From Pseudomonas taeanensis MS-3 (lineage in GTDB: Bacteria > Pseudomonadota > Gammaproteobacteria > Pseudomonadales > Pseudomonadaceae), in contig NZ_AWSQ01000010.1 in assembly GCF_000498575.2 (NCBI RefSeq), positions 120,518 through 184,517 on the forward strand: a stretch of 64,000 bases of DNA, written 5' to 3'. Below are positions 56,252-63,899 of this stretch, piece after piece. Position numbers and translations under genes: made by a program. The notes beneath the pieces were generated by a model, which saw only the letters and a list, made by a program, of their open reading frames with translations, did no database searches and was not told the DNA's origin. Each line of letters starts with the position of its first letter. The stretch's first letter is position 1.

Positions 56252-56280
56252 GAAAAAGGCCGGTGGCATAAGCCACCAGC
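56252..56280 (-). terminator. rplL-rpoB attenuator candidate
   Basis: Minus-strand stem GCTGGTGGC-TTAT-GCCACCGGC (one G-U pair) followed by CTTTTTCC, about 50 bases after the rplL stop and 146 before rpoB. In E. coli an attenuator at this place lets only part of the transcripts enter rpoBC. Confidence 0.7.
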
Positions 56281-56327
56281 CATCAGCCTTATGCGAGTCG
56301 CTCAGGCTGTTGACGCAAGGTCGTCGC

Positions 56328-56693
56328 TTACTTGAGCTCGACTTTAGCGCCAGCTTCTTCCAGAGCCTTTTTAGCGGCTTCGGCTTCGTCCTTCGAAACG
56401 CCTTCTTTAACAACGCCAGGAGCGCTGTCAACAACTGCTTTGGCTTCTTTCAGGCCCAGACCGGTCAGCTCACGAACAGCCTTGATCACGTTTACTTTCT
56501 TCTCGCCAGCTTCCAGCAGCATGACGTTGAACTCGGTCTGCTCTTCCGCAACAGCGGCAACGGCAGCAGCCGGGCCAGCAGCAGCAGCGGCAGTGACGCC
56601 GAACTTCTCTTCCATTGCCTTGATCAGCTCAACAACCTGCATCACGGACATGTCGGAAACGGCGTTGATGATGTCTTCGTTAGTCAGAGCCAT
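56328..56693 (-). CDS. rplL: 50S ribosomal protein L7/L12
   Basis: A 121-residue stalk protein: N-terminal dimer domain (ALTNEDIINAVSDMSVMQVV), an alanine-rich hinge (AAAAAGPAAAVAAVAEEQ), and the factor-binding C-terminal domain (KVNVIKAVRELTGLGLKEAK). It recruits EF-Tu, EF-G and IF2. It is 79 bases after rplJ. Confidence 0.98.
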   Translation of the reverse strand: MALTNEDIINAVSDMSVMQVVELIKAMEEKFGVTAAAAAGPAAAVAAVAEEQTEFNVMLLEAGEKKVNVIKAVRELTGLGLKEAKAVVDSAPGVVKEGVSKDEAEAAKKALEEAGAKVELK

Positions 56694-56772
56694 GACTCTA
56701 ATTTCCTGTATTGGGGGACAGCCTTCACGGCCATCAAATTAAACAAATAAGATTGAAAGACACTGCGCAGCC

Positions 56773-57273
56773 TTAGGCTGCGGCAGCTTCCTTCTGGTCG
56801 CGAACAGCTGCCAGAGTACGAACGAACTTGCTGGTAGCGCCTTGCATCACGCTCATCAGCTGAGAAATCGCTTCGCTGTAGGTCGGCAGAGTTGCCAGTA
56901 CGTCGATCTGAGTGGCTGCGAGGAACTGACCCTCAAACGCAGCTGCTTTGATCTCGAACTTGTCCTGACCCTTGGAGAACTCCTTGAAAATACGGGCAGC
57001 AGCGCCCGGGTGCTCATTGGAGAACGCAATCAGGGTCGGGCCTTTGAACACGTCGTTGAGAACTTCAAAAGAAGTGCCCTCAACAGCGCGGCGCAGCAGG
57101 GTGTTACGTACGACTTTCACGTACACACCAGATGCGCGGGCCTCTTTACGGAGTCCGGTCATTGCAGACACGGTCACGCCGCGGGCATCAGCCACGACAG
57201 CGGACAGGGCAGCTTTGGCAGCCTCGTTGACTTCAGCGACGATGGCCTTCTTGTCTTCGAGTTTAATTGCCAC
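56773..57273 (-). CDS. rplJ: 50S ribosomal protein L10
   Basis: A 166-residue L10 beginning at GTG 57273 with AGGAG upstream; the first residues AIKLEDKKAIVAEVNEAAKA match the family, while the longer ATG frame to 57402 is leader sequence. The C-terminal helix (SEAISQLMSVMQGATSKFVR) carries the L7/L12 dimers. With L7/L12 it represses its own operon through the leader RNA. Confidence 0.97.
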   Translation of the reverse strand: MAIKLEDKKAIVAEVNEAAKAALSAVVADARGVTVSAMTGLRKEARASGVYVKVVRNTLLRRAVEGTSFEVLNDVFKGPTLIAFSNEHPGAAARIFKEFSKGQDKFEIKAAAFEGQFLAATQIDVLATLPTYSEAISQLMSVMQGATSKFVRTLAAVRDQKEAAAA

Positions 57274-57299
57274 GGGTTTACTCCTGGATGTTACCGTTT

Positions 57300-57390
57300 C
57301 GTCCAACCGGAGCTGGACGGCGTTTTGGTGTCTGATTCGGTAAGAATCGGGAGCACCATCTGCGTAGGCTTGTGGAGATCGCTCCCCGGG
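57300..57390 (-). ncRNA. L10 leader (autoregulatory mRNA element of rplJL)
   Basis: The rplJ leader folds into a main stem closing GGGAGC (57387 end) with GCTCCC (57349 end), with inner ATCT/AGAT pairing and a bulged loop like the L10-binding kink-turn, then a second stem CGTCCA...TGGACG at about 57300-57320, just before the start region. This matches the Gammaproteobacterial L10 leader layout. Confidence 0.6.
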
Positions 57391-57453
57391 TTTAAGGCTC
57401 ACGCCCCCTACGGTCTTGGATAGCCCCCGCCAGGCAGGGACCCCAATTTTTCA

Positions 57454-57479
57454 GGCTGACGGCATCGCTGCCGCCAGCC
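57454..57479 (-). other. Hairpin between rplA and rplJ
   Basis: Minus strand GGCTGGCGGCA-GCGA-TGCCGTCAGCC: ten of eleven pairs with a GNRA-type loop, six bases after the rplA stop. No T-run follows (TGAAAAATT), so it may be an mRNA processing or stability element. Confidence 0.5.
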
Positions 57480-57484
57480 AAATA

Positions 57485-58180
57485 TTATGCGTCCAGCGAA
57501 GCCTGATCGATAATCAGACCTGGGCCCATAGTGGTGCTCAGGGTTACACGCTTGACGTAAATGCCTTTCGAAGTCGACGGCTTCAAACGCTTCAGATCAG
57601 CGATCAGCGCCTCAACGTTCTGCTTCAGCTTGTCAGCGTCAAAGCCAACCTTGCCAACGGAGCCGTGAATGATACCGTTCTTGTCAGTACGGAAACGCAC
57701 CTGACCAGCCTTTGCATTCTTGACAGCAGTCGCAACGTCCGGGGTCACGGTGCCGACTTTCGGGTTAGGCATCAGACCACGGGGACCGAGAATCTGGCCC
57801 AACTGACCGACAACACGCATCGCGTCCGGAGAAGCGATCACTACGTCGTAGTTCAGATCACCGCCTTTCATTTCGGCAGCGAGGTCATCCATACCAACGC
57901 GATCAGCGCCAGCAGCCAAAGCAGCTTCAGCAGCAGGACCCTGGGTAAACACAGCAACACGAACGCTTTTACCGGAGCCATTCGGCAGCACGGTTGCGCC
58001 ACGAACGACCTGGTCGGATTTACGCGGGTCAACGCCCAGGTTCACAGCAACATCAACAGATTCCGAGAACTTGACAACCGAAAGCTCGGCCAGCAGAGCG
58101 GCAGCCTCTGCAAAGTTGTAAGCCTTACCGGCTTCAACTTTTTCCGCGATTGCCTTTTGACGCTTAGTCAACTTAGCCAT
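57485..58180 (-). CDS. rplA: 50S ribosomal protein L1
   Basis: A 231-residue L1: MAKLTKRQKAIAEKVEAGKA, then LGPRGLMPNPKVGTVTPDVA, the core signature, and KQNVEALIADLKRLKPSTSK. It forms the mobile L1 stalk at the E site and in E. coli represses rplKA. Its start overlaps the rplK stop by one base. Confidence 0.98.
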   Translation of the reverse strand: MAKLTKRQKAIAEKVEAGKAYNFAEAAALLAELSVVKFSESVDVAVNLGVDPRKSDQVVRGATVLPNGSGKSVRVAVFTQGPAAEAALAAGADRVGMDDLAAEMKGGDLNYDVVIASPDAMRVVGQLGQILGPRGLMPNPKVGTVTPDVATAVKNAKAGQVRFRTDKNGIIHGSVGKVGFDADKLKQNVEALIADLKRLKPSTSKGIYVKRVTLSTTMGPGLIIDQASLDA

Positions 58181-58611
58181 TACACACCCTCCACGTTCAG
58201 GCCCATGCTACGAGCGGAGCCAGCGATCGTACGCACGGCAGCGTCCATATCAGCGGCGGTCAGATCAGCCTGCTTGGTCTTGGCGATCTCTTCCAACTGA
58301 GCGCGAGTCACTGTGCCAACCTTGACGGTATTCGGACGCGCGGAGCCGCTGGTCAAGCCAGCAGCTTTCTTCAGCAGCACGGAAGCAGGGGTGCTTTTGG
58401 TTTCAAATGTGAAGCTGCGGTCACTGTAAACAGTGATGATCACAGGAGTCGGCAGACCAGGTTCCATGCCCTGAGTCTTGGCATTGAACGCCTTGCAGAA
58501 CTCCATGATATTCACACCGTGCTGACCCAGAGCCGGACCAACGGGTGGTGACGGATTGGCCTGTGCAGCCTTTACTTGCAGCTTGATATAAGCCGTTATC
58601 TTCTTAGCCAT
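58180..58611 (-). CDS. rplK: 50S ribosomal protein L11
   Basis: A 143-residue L11: MAKKITAYIKLQVKAAQANP, SPPVGPALGQHGVNIMEFCK (thiostrepton-site proline-rich helix), and the C-terminal VRTIAGSARSMGLNVEGV. It lies at the GTPase centre and senses deacylated tRNA for RelA. It is the first gene after the nusG terminator. Confidence 0.98.
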   Translation of the reverse strand: MAKKITAYIKLQVKAAQANPSPPVGPALGQHGVNIMEFCKAFNAKTQGMEPGLPTPVIITVYSDRSFTFETKSTPASVLLKKAAGLTSGSARPNTVKVGTVTRAQLEEIAKTKQADLTAADMDAAVRTIAGSARSMGLNVEGV

Positions 58612-58655
58612 GAGCTACTCCAGTTACGGGTTCTAACGCCTTTCGGCTCCCCGGT

Positions 58656-58684
58656 TATTCACGCGTTTATCCCAGTGACGACAA
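58656..58684 (-). promoter_or_regulatory. Possible rplK promoter
   Basis: Minus-strand TTGTCG (58679-58684), 17-base spacer, TGAATA (58656-58661). The -35 lies within the T-run of the nusG terminator. The -10 is weak. Confidence 0.35.
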
Positions 58685-58710
58685 AACCCCGCAGCCTACG
58701 GCTGCGAGGT
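58682..58710 (-). terminator. Terminator after nusG
   Basis: Minus-strand stem CCTCGCAGCC-GTA-GGCTGCGGGG (nine of ten pairs) followed by TTTTG. It lies 19 bases after the nusG stop. Confidence 0.7.
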
Positions 58711-58728
58711 ATGGGATGCTTGTGTCAG

Positions 58729-59262
58729 TTACGCCTTCTCGACCTGACTAAACTCCAGCTCGACCGGCGTCGAACGACCAAAAATGGTCACCGCCACCTG
58801 AATCCGGCTCTTCTCATAATTCACTTCTTCGACAACACCACTGAAGTCCGCGAACGGACCATCAGTTACACGAACCATCTCGCCCGGTTCAAACAGAGTC
58901 TTCGGCTTCGGCTTGTCACCACTATCAGCAACACGACGCAAAATCGCCTCAGCTTCCTTATCGGTAATAGGCGCAGGTTTCGCAGCCGTACCACCAATAA
59001 AACCCATGACGCGAGGAGTATCCTTGACCAAGTGCCAAGTCCCCTCGTTCATATCCATCTGCACCAGAACATAACCAGGAAAGAATTTACGCTCGCTTTT
59101 ACGCTTCTGACCGTTCCGCATTTCTACCACTTCTTCGGTAGGAACCAGAATCTCGCCAAAGCCATCTTCCATACCGGCGAACTTCACACGCTCGATCAAC
59201 GAGCGCATTACATGCTTCTCGTAACCCGAGTAAGCATGCACAACGTACCAACGCTTAGCCAC
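58729..59262 (-). CDS. nusG: Transcription elongation/antitermination factor NusG
   Basis: A 177-residue NusG: N-terminal NGN domain (KRWYVVHAYSGYEKHVMRSL; KFFPGYVLVQMDMNEGTWHL) that binds polymerase, and a C-terminal KOW domain (FEPGEMVRVTDGPFADFSGV) that binds Rho or S10. It couples transcription to translation. Nine bases after secE. Confidence 0.98.
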   Translation of the reverse strand: MAKRWYVVHAYSGYEKHVMRSLIERVKFAGMEDGFGEILVPTEEVVEMRNGQKRKSERKFFPGYVLVQMDMNEGTWHLVKDTPRVMGFIGGTAAKPAPITDKEAEAILRRVADSGDKPKPKTLFEPGEMVRVTDGPFADFSGVVEEVNYEKSRIQVAVTIFGRSTPVELEFSQVEKA

Positions 59263-59271
59263 GGGACACCT

Positions 59272-59640
59272 TTAACCGACAATCAACGAAACAAGCCAAC
59301 CAAGCAGGGAATCTAGCCCCCACAACAACAACGCCATCACCAGAACAACAGCCACTACAATCAATGTGGTCTGAGTGGTTTCTTGGCGCGTCGGCCAAAC
59401 GACCTTACGAATTTCAACGCGCGCCTCTTTTGCCAGCACGAAAAAGGCTTGCCCCCTCGTCGTCTGCAAGGCGACAAACCCTGCCACAACGGCGATTACC
59501 AGCAACACCAATACGCGGTACAGAATCGGCTCGGCAGAGAAGTACTGATTACCGACCACACCCACGACCACCAAAGCAGCACTGAGCAGCCACTTGATCA
59601 GGTCAAAGCGAGAGTCTTTGACTTCAGCCTTAGCATTCAT
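59272..59640 (-). CDS. secE: Protein translocase subunit SecE
   Basis: A 122-residue three-helix SecE of the gammaproteobacterial type. Two early helices (IKWLLSAALVVVGVVGNQYF; VLVLLVIAVVAGFVALQTT) precede the essential amphipathic region EARVEIRKVVWPTRQETTQT and the last helix. It clamps SecY. It follows tRNA-Trp by 42 bases, the usual order. Confidence 0.97.
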   Translation of the reverse strand: MNAKAEVKDSRFDLIKWLLSAALVVVGVVGNQYFSAEPILYRVLVLLVIAVVAGFVALQTTRGQAFFVLAKEARVEIRKVVWPTRQETTQTTLIVVAVVLVMALLLWGLDSLLGWLVSLIVG

Positions 59641-59682
59641 TACGAGGATCCTGTGAAAGACACGCCAAATTCGTTAAGAAAA

Positions 59683-59758
59683 TGGCAGGTCAGGAGGGAA
59701 TCGAACCCCCAACCTGCGGTTTTGGAGACCGCCGCTCTGCCAATTGAGCTACTGACCT
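59683..59758 (-). tRNA. trpT: tRNA-Trp (CCA)
   Basis: 76 nt including encoded CCA. Cloverleaf: acceptor AGGTCAG pairs with CTGACCT; D-arm GCTC..GAGC; anticodon loop CTCCAAA with anticodon CCA; T-arm GGGGGTTCGATTCCC. It lies between tufB and secE as in other pseudomonads. Confidence 0.97.
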
Positions 59759-59763
59759 AAAAC

Positions 59764-59793
59764 AAAATCAGGCCGACCATTATGCCGGCCTGA
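59764..59793 (-). terminator. Hairpin between tufB and tRNA-Trp
   Basis: Minus-strand TCAGGCCG-10 nt-CGGCCTGA followed by TTTTGTTTTA, reaching the first base of tRNA-Trp. The loop holds the -10 of the promoter at 59779-59807. Confidence 0.65.
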
Positions 59794-59807
59794 CAGGGAC
59801 AGATCAA
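59779..59807 (-). promoter_or_regulatory. Promoter candidate for tRNA-Trp-secE-nusG
   Basis: Minus-strand TTGATC (59802-59807), 17-base spacer, CATAAT (59779-59784). The -10 is in the loop of the tufB hairpin and the start point would fall in its second arm, just upstream of the tRNA. Confidence 0.55.
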
Positions 59808-59811
59808 CCGA

Positions 59812-61005
59812 TTACTCGACGATCTTAGCAACCACACCAGCACCAACAGTACGACCACCTTCGCGAATCGCGAAACGCAGGCCATCCTCCATGGCGATCG
59901 GAGCGATCAGGGTGACAACCATCTTGATGTTGTCGCCCGGCATTACCATTTCAACGCCTTCCGGCAGCTCGCAGTTACCAGTCACATCCGTAGTACGGAA
60001 GTAGAACTGCGGGCGATAGCCCTTGAAGAAAGGAGTGTGACGACCACCCTCATCCTTCGACAAAACGTACACCTCACCCTCAAACTTGGTGTGCGGCTTG
60101 ATAGTACCCGGCTTGGCCAGAACCTGACCGCGCTCTACATCGTCGCGCTTAGTGCCTCGCAACAATACACCAACGTTTTCCCCCGCACGGCCCTCGTCGA
60201 GCAACTTGCGAAACATCTCAACACCAGTGCAGATGGTCTTGGTGGTATCACGGATACCAACAATCTCCACCTCTTCCTGGATGCGCACAATACCGCGCTC
60301 GACACGCCCCGTCACCACCGTACCCCGACCTGAAATTGAGAAAACATCCTCAATTGGCATCAGGAATGGCTTGTCGATAGCACGCTCAGGCTCAGGAATG
60401 TAAGCATCCAGAGTCTCAACTAGCTTACGAACAGCAGTAGTACCCATCTCGTTATCGTCTTGACCGTTCAGCGCCATTAGCGCAGAACCGATAATGATCG
60501 GGGTATCATCACCAGGAAAGTCATAAGTCGACAGCAGATCACGCACTTCCATCTCGACCAGTTCCAGCAACTCAGCATCATCCACCATGTCCGCCTTATT
60601 CAGAAAGACGACAATGTATGGAACGCCGACCTGACGAGACAACAGGATATGCTCACGAGTCTGCGGCATAGGACCATCAGCAGCAGAGCAAACCAGGATT
60701 GCGCCATCCATCTGCGCAGCACCAGTAATCATGTTCTTTACATAATCCGCATGACCCGGACAGTCAACATGCGCGTAGTGACGAACCGAGGAATCATACT
60801 CAACATGAGAGGTGTTAATGGTGATACCACGCGCCTTCTCTTCTGGAGCATTGTCGATCTGAGAGAAATCACGAGCAGCACCACCCCATGTATCAGCACA
60901 TACTCTGGTTAACGCTGCAGTCAGAGTAGTCTTACCATGGTCAACGTGACCGATAGTGCCAACGTTGAGGTGCGGCTTATTACGTTCAAATTTCTCTTTA
61001 GCCAT
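59812..61005 (-). CDS. tufB: Elongation factor Tu, tRNA-linked copy
   Basis: A 397-residue EF-Tu with all GTPase motifs (GHVDHGKTT, DCPGHADYV, NKADM). It differs from the str-operon copy at about 34 positions: for example residues 38-40 (DTW here, EAF in tufA), Ala44 for Ile, several sites in domain 2 (GRVERGIVRIQEE, ENVGVLL) and AP for KS in domain 3 (VTLIAPIAMEDG). This copy is the closer of the two to the P. aeruginosa sequence I remember. The ATG at 61005 replaces a GTG-like extension. It is preceded by a terminator-like stem after tRNA-Thr. Confidence 0.97.
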   Translation of the reverse strand: MAKEKFERNKPHLNVGTIGHVDHGKTTLTAALTRVCADTWGGAARDFSQIDNAPEEKARGITINTSHVEYDSSVRHYAHVDCPGHADYVKNMITGAAQMDGAILVCSAADGPMPQTREHILLSRQVGVPYIVVFLNKADMVDDAELLELVEMEVRDLLSTYDFPGDDTPIIIGSALMALNGQDDNEMGTTAVRKLVETLDAYIPEPERAIDKPFLMPIEDVFSISGRGTVVTGRVERGIVRIQEEVEIVGIRDTTKTICTGVEMFRKLLDEGRAGENVGVLLRGTKRDDVERGQVLAKPGTIKPHTKFEGEVYVLSKDEGGRHTPFFKGYRPQFYFRTTDVTGNCELPEGVEMVMPGDNIKMVVTLIAPIAMEDGLRFAIREGGRTVGAGVVAKIVE

Positions 61006-61047
61006 CTCGACCATCTCCCAGCAAAGAATTGAGCAAGTCGTACCACC

Positions 61048-61081
61048 ATTAAAACAAAGGCAGATACTTGCATATCTGCCT
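61048..61081 (-). terminator. Hairpin between tRNA-Thr and tufB
   Basis: Perfect stem AGGCAGATA-6 nt-TATCTGCCT followed on the minus strand by TTGTTTTAA. It can end tRNA transcripts or attenuate readthrough into tufB. Confidence 0.7.
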
Positions 61082-61089
61082 CTATTAAA

Positions 61090-61165
61090 TGGAGCTCATG
61101 AGCGGATTTGAACCGCTGACCTCACCCTTACCAAGGGTGTGCTCTACCAGCTGAGCTACATGAGC
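61090..61165 (-). tRNA. thrT: tRNA-Thr (GGT)
   Basis: 76 nt with CCA. Acceptor GCTCATG/CATGAGC, D-arm GCTC..GAGC, anticodon loop CTTGGTAA with anticodon GGT, T-arm GCGGTTCAAATCCGC. Third tRNA of the Tyr-Gly-Thr cluster. Confidence 0.97.
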
Positions 61166-61191
61166 CAAACACTTTACATAAACAACAAACC

Positions 61192-61265
<74 letters not shown>

Positions 61266-61289
61266 AGAGCTTGTTGCTCAAGTCGAATT

Positions 61290-61374
61290 TGGTGGAGGGA
61301 GAAGGATTCGAACCTTCGAAGTCGATGACGTCAGATTTACAGTCTGATCCCTTTGGCCACTCGGGAATCCCTCC
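61290..61374 (-). tRNA. tyrU: tRNA-Tyr (GTA)
   Basis: 85 nt with CCA and a long variable arm (class II). Acceptor GGAGGGA/TCCCTCC, anticodon loop CTGTAAA with anticodon GTA, T-arm AAGGTTCGAATCCTT. First gene of the cluster. Confidence 0.97.
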
Positions 61375-61387
61375 AAAAGGAGGCGGC

Positions 61388-61416
61388 ATTCTCTTTAGAA
61401 GCCACCCTACTGTCAA
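61388..61416 (-). promoter_or_regulatory. Promoter of the tRNA-Tyr-Gly-Thr(-tufB) operon
   Basis: Minus-strand TTGACA (61411-61416), 17-base spacer, GAGAAT (61388-61393); the start would be about 7 bases before tRNA-Tyr. Confidence 0.7.
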
Positions 61417-61517
61417 GCATTTTCTCATTAAAAACCTGAGGTTAGCTGCATTGAACAGTCGCTTTACAGATTCACCAGTTGGCGCCACCCTGCGAAGCGG
61501 GCGCCATTCTATTCAAT

Positions 61518-62189
61518 CTAACGCGGCGTTGCAATGCTTTCACACGGCATTAATTGATGTTGTAAGCCTTTGAAGTCCAAGGCCAAACGCTGCAAGAGGG
61601 CATCGCCAGCCAAATGGCGGCTATCTTGAGCAATTCGTACCCAATAACTACGGTGAGCTCGCGTCAACTCCCTTAGCGAAGGGTCATAGCCCGCATCCCT
61701 CAACCGCTGCATGACACTTTCCGCCGAGTCATTACGAGGAAATATTCCAAGTGAGATACCGTTGGCCAAGTCGCCCTGCGTAATGATGTAACTATCGATC
61801 TTACGAGCCTGCAGCTCCTTCAACTGCCGCAGCGAGGCCTGGCGAGAAGCCAAAGGAGCCAGGTACACCCAGTAATCGGTTCCTGCCGCCGCATCGACCG
61901 ACTGCACGCGTGAGCGAATATCCAAACTAATAAGTCGCTGCTCAACTTCAGCCGCAGCCCCCTCCTGCTCAAAACTTCCCAGAAACAGGCAAACCGCCTC
62001 AGGCTTGCTCACCGCAGACGGCTCACGCGACACGGGTTCCTCAGCCTCACTTAGCAGCCGAATAGCGTGCTTACTGTTCTGAAGAAGAGAAAGGGGCGCG
62101 ACTTCTTTGGCACGCAGCGGCGCCTGCTGCTGATGCCAAACGTAATAGAACAAATTCAGCACAACCAGCAACATCAACAACCAACGCAT
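61518..62189 (-). CDS. SPOR-domain membrane protein (PA4278-like)
   Basis: A 223-residue protein with one N-terminal membrane anchor (MRWLLMLLVVLNLFYYVW) and a periplasmic part. Residues about 65-150 form a SPOR-like fold (CLFLGSFEQEGAAAEVEQRL, YWVYLAPLASRQASLRQLKE, SYIITQGDLANGISLGIF), which in other proteins binds denuded peptidoglycan at the septum. A second similar segment follows (VMQRLRDAGYDPSLRELTRA, SYWVRI). The ATG at 62189 has GAGG six bases upstream. It starts just after coaX ends and is probably cotranscribed with coaX and birA. Precise function is unknown. Confidence 0.78.
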   Translation of the reverse strand: MRWLLMLLVVLNLFYYVWHQQQAPLRAKEVAPLSLLQNSKHAIRLLSEAEEPVSREPSAVSKPEAVCLFLGSFEQEGAAAEVEQRLISLDIRSRVQSVDAAAGTDYWVYLAPLASRQASLRQLKELQARKIDSYIITQGDLANGISLGIFPRNDSAESVMQRLRDAGYDPSLRELTRAHRSYWVRIAQDSRHLAGDALLQRLALDFKGLQHQLMPCESIATPR

Positions 62190-62197
62190 GCACAACC

Positions 62198-62944
62198 TCA
62201 ACCAAGCGGGCAGGCCATCGCCAAACCAATGAACACCAGATCCGGCATAACCCGAGCACTCGGTATAATGTCGGCAACCAACGAGGCATCCCCCCCGGTG
62301 AGAAAAACCTCAAAGGACTCCCCCAGACACTCTCGAGCCAAATCCAGCTGCGTATGAACAAACCCCTGAAGCATCAATGAGCAACCACGCTCAACCGCCT
62401 CAGCCGTCGAGCGCCCTGGGGATAAGCTTTTCATCGCAAGCTCCGCAACCACATCGTCGTAACGAATTCGTCGCGTATGAGTACGTAACTGGTTGCGCAT
62501 CAACGGCACACCTGGACAAATGAAGCCACCCAGATGCCCTCCATCAGCATCAACAAAGTCTGACGTTACCGCAGTACCAAGGTCGAGCACCAAGCAGGCC
62601 CTATGCACTTGGTGGTACGCCCCCACAAGCGCCAACCAGCGGTCCAAACCAAGACGCTCATATTGCTCGTACCCATTACGAACCCCTGCCAACTCAGCTG
62701 CAGGGCGCGCGCAAACACACTTAATAGCAAACGCCCGCTCCAATGCATCAACCAGGCAAGACGTCTCTTCATCTGTGCGCACACTCACCAAGCGACAACC
62801 CAGCACTGTAACTGGCTGCTCTCTAAGCGCCAGCACAAGTTCCTCGCCGGAGCCAACAACTCCGCCACAACAAGCCTTTGAGGCCGCCCCGGAAACCAGC
62901 CGCCACTTGATGAAGCTGTTTCCGCAATCCAGCTCAAGAATCAT
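62198..62944 (-). CDS. coaX: Type III pantothenate kinase
   Basis: A 248-residue acetate-kinase-fold enzyme: MILELDCGNSFIKWR (phosphate-1, with the catalytic Asp in DCGNS), RLGLDRWLALVGAYH, LDLGTAVTSDFVDADGGHLG (phosphate-2 and substrate site), GGFICPGVPLMRNQL, and EVFLTGGDASLV (adenosine motif). It makes 4'-phosphopantothenate, first step to coenzyme A, and is not inhibited by CoA as a family. Start at the second of two tandem ATGs fits the AAGGT spacing better. It overlaps the end of birA by 11 bases. Confidence 0.95.
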   Translation of the reverse strand: MILELDCGNSFIKWRLVSGAASKACCGGVVGSGEELVLALREQPVTVLGCRLVSVRTDEETSCLVDALERAFAIKCVCARPAAELAGVRNGYEQYERLGLDRWLALVGAYHQVHRACLVLDLGTAVTSDFVDADGGHLGGFICPGVPLMRNQLRTHTRRIRYDDVVAELAMKSLSPGRSTAEAVERGCSLMLQGFVHTQLDLARECLGESFEVFLTGGDASLVADIIPSARVMPDLVFIGLAMACPLG

Positions 62945-63899
62945 CATGCAACCTTAAACTGAGCTCTCCACCACTGAAACTACGCTCAGCCCCATCAACG
63001 TCCAGGCGAATAGCACCCGAGGAGTCAACGCCCAGCACTACGCCCTTTATTTGTTGAGAGCCCGCTATCAGCGTAACTCCCCTCCCCTGCCACAGATGAT
63101 GTCCCTCCCACTCAGCCATTAATGCGCCGAAGCCCAAGCGCTGATGCACATCCAGGTAACGACATAATTGCCGACTCAGCTCACAGACCAATTCATTTCG
63201 GTCAACCAAGCCCCCCAAGGCATCCCGCATGGACGTCCACGGCTGATCTATCACAACACCGCCACCAGCTTGCATATTCACATTGACGCCTATACCTATC
63301 ACCACATGGCAAATATCTTCCGGGTTACCCGACAACTCCAAAAGTATCCCTGCGATCTTACGGCCATTGACCAGCAAGTCATTCGGCCACTTCAACCCGA
63401 CACCAACCACTCCCGCAGCGCGAAGCGCATGTAGCAGCGCCAGACCCACAACCAGACTAAGCCCCTCAACCTGGCGCATACCACCGTCTATTCGCAGCAC
63501 TAAGCTGTAATACAGATTTTCACCGAATGGACTTACCCAATTTCGCCCTCGACGACCACGTCCCGCCGTTTGACGCTCAGCCAACACAACAAAAGGCGGT
63601 ACCTGCCGCAGCTCCAACATTCGCAATGCTTCCGCATTGGTCGAGTCAACGGACGAGTAAACACTCACAGGCCAAGCAGGAGGGGCTGGCCGAGCATTCA
63701 AGGCACGCTGATCCAGCAAGTGGAGCGGGCTAGCTAAACGATAACCTCGCCCTCGCACCTTATGGATAGTCAACGCTAACTCAGCCTCCAAGTGCTGCAA
63801 CTGCTTCCAAATTGCAGAGCGGCTGACACCCAAGGCAGCGCCAAGCGCTTCACCAGAATGAAAACGACCATCTTGAAGCAGTTTTAATAAGGGCAGCAT
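62934..63899 (-). CDS. birA: Biotin-protein ligase / biotin operon repressor
   Basis: A 321-residue BirA: N-terminal winged helix (LLKLLQDGRFHSGEALGAAL; VSRSAIWKQLQHLEAELALT), central ligase domain with the ATP/biotin loop AERQTAGRGRRGRNWVSPFG and the catalytic lysine stretch LKWPNDLLVNGRKIAGILLE, and a small C-terminal SH3-like domain. It biotinylates acetyl-CoA carboxylase and can repress biotin genes. The ATG at 63899, with AGGA five bases upstream, is preferred over an ATG at 63929. coaX is translated from inside its end. Upstream sequence to 64000 shows no gene. Confidence 0.95.
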   Translation of the reverse strand: MLPLLKLLQDGRFHSGEALGAALGVSRSAIWKQLQHLEAELALTIHKVRGRGYRLASPLHLLDQRALNARPAPPAWPVSVYSSVDSTNAEALRMLELRQVPPFVVLAERQTAGRGRRGRNWVSPFGENLYYSLVLRIDGGMRQVEGLSLVVGLALLHALRAAGVVGVGLKWPNDLLVNGRKIAGILLELSGNPEDICHVVIGIGVNVNMQAGGGVVIDQPWTSMRDALGGLVDRNELVCELSRQLCRYLDVHQRLGFGALMAEWEGHHLWQGRGVTLIAGSQQIKGVVLGVDSSGAIRLDVDGAERSFSGGELSLRLHDDS

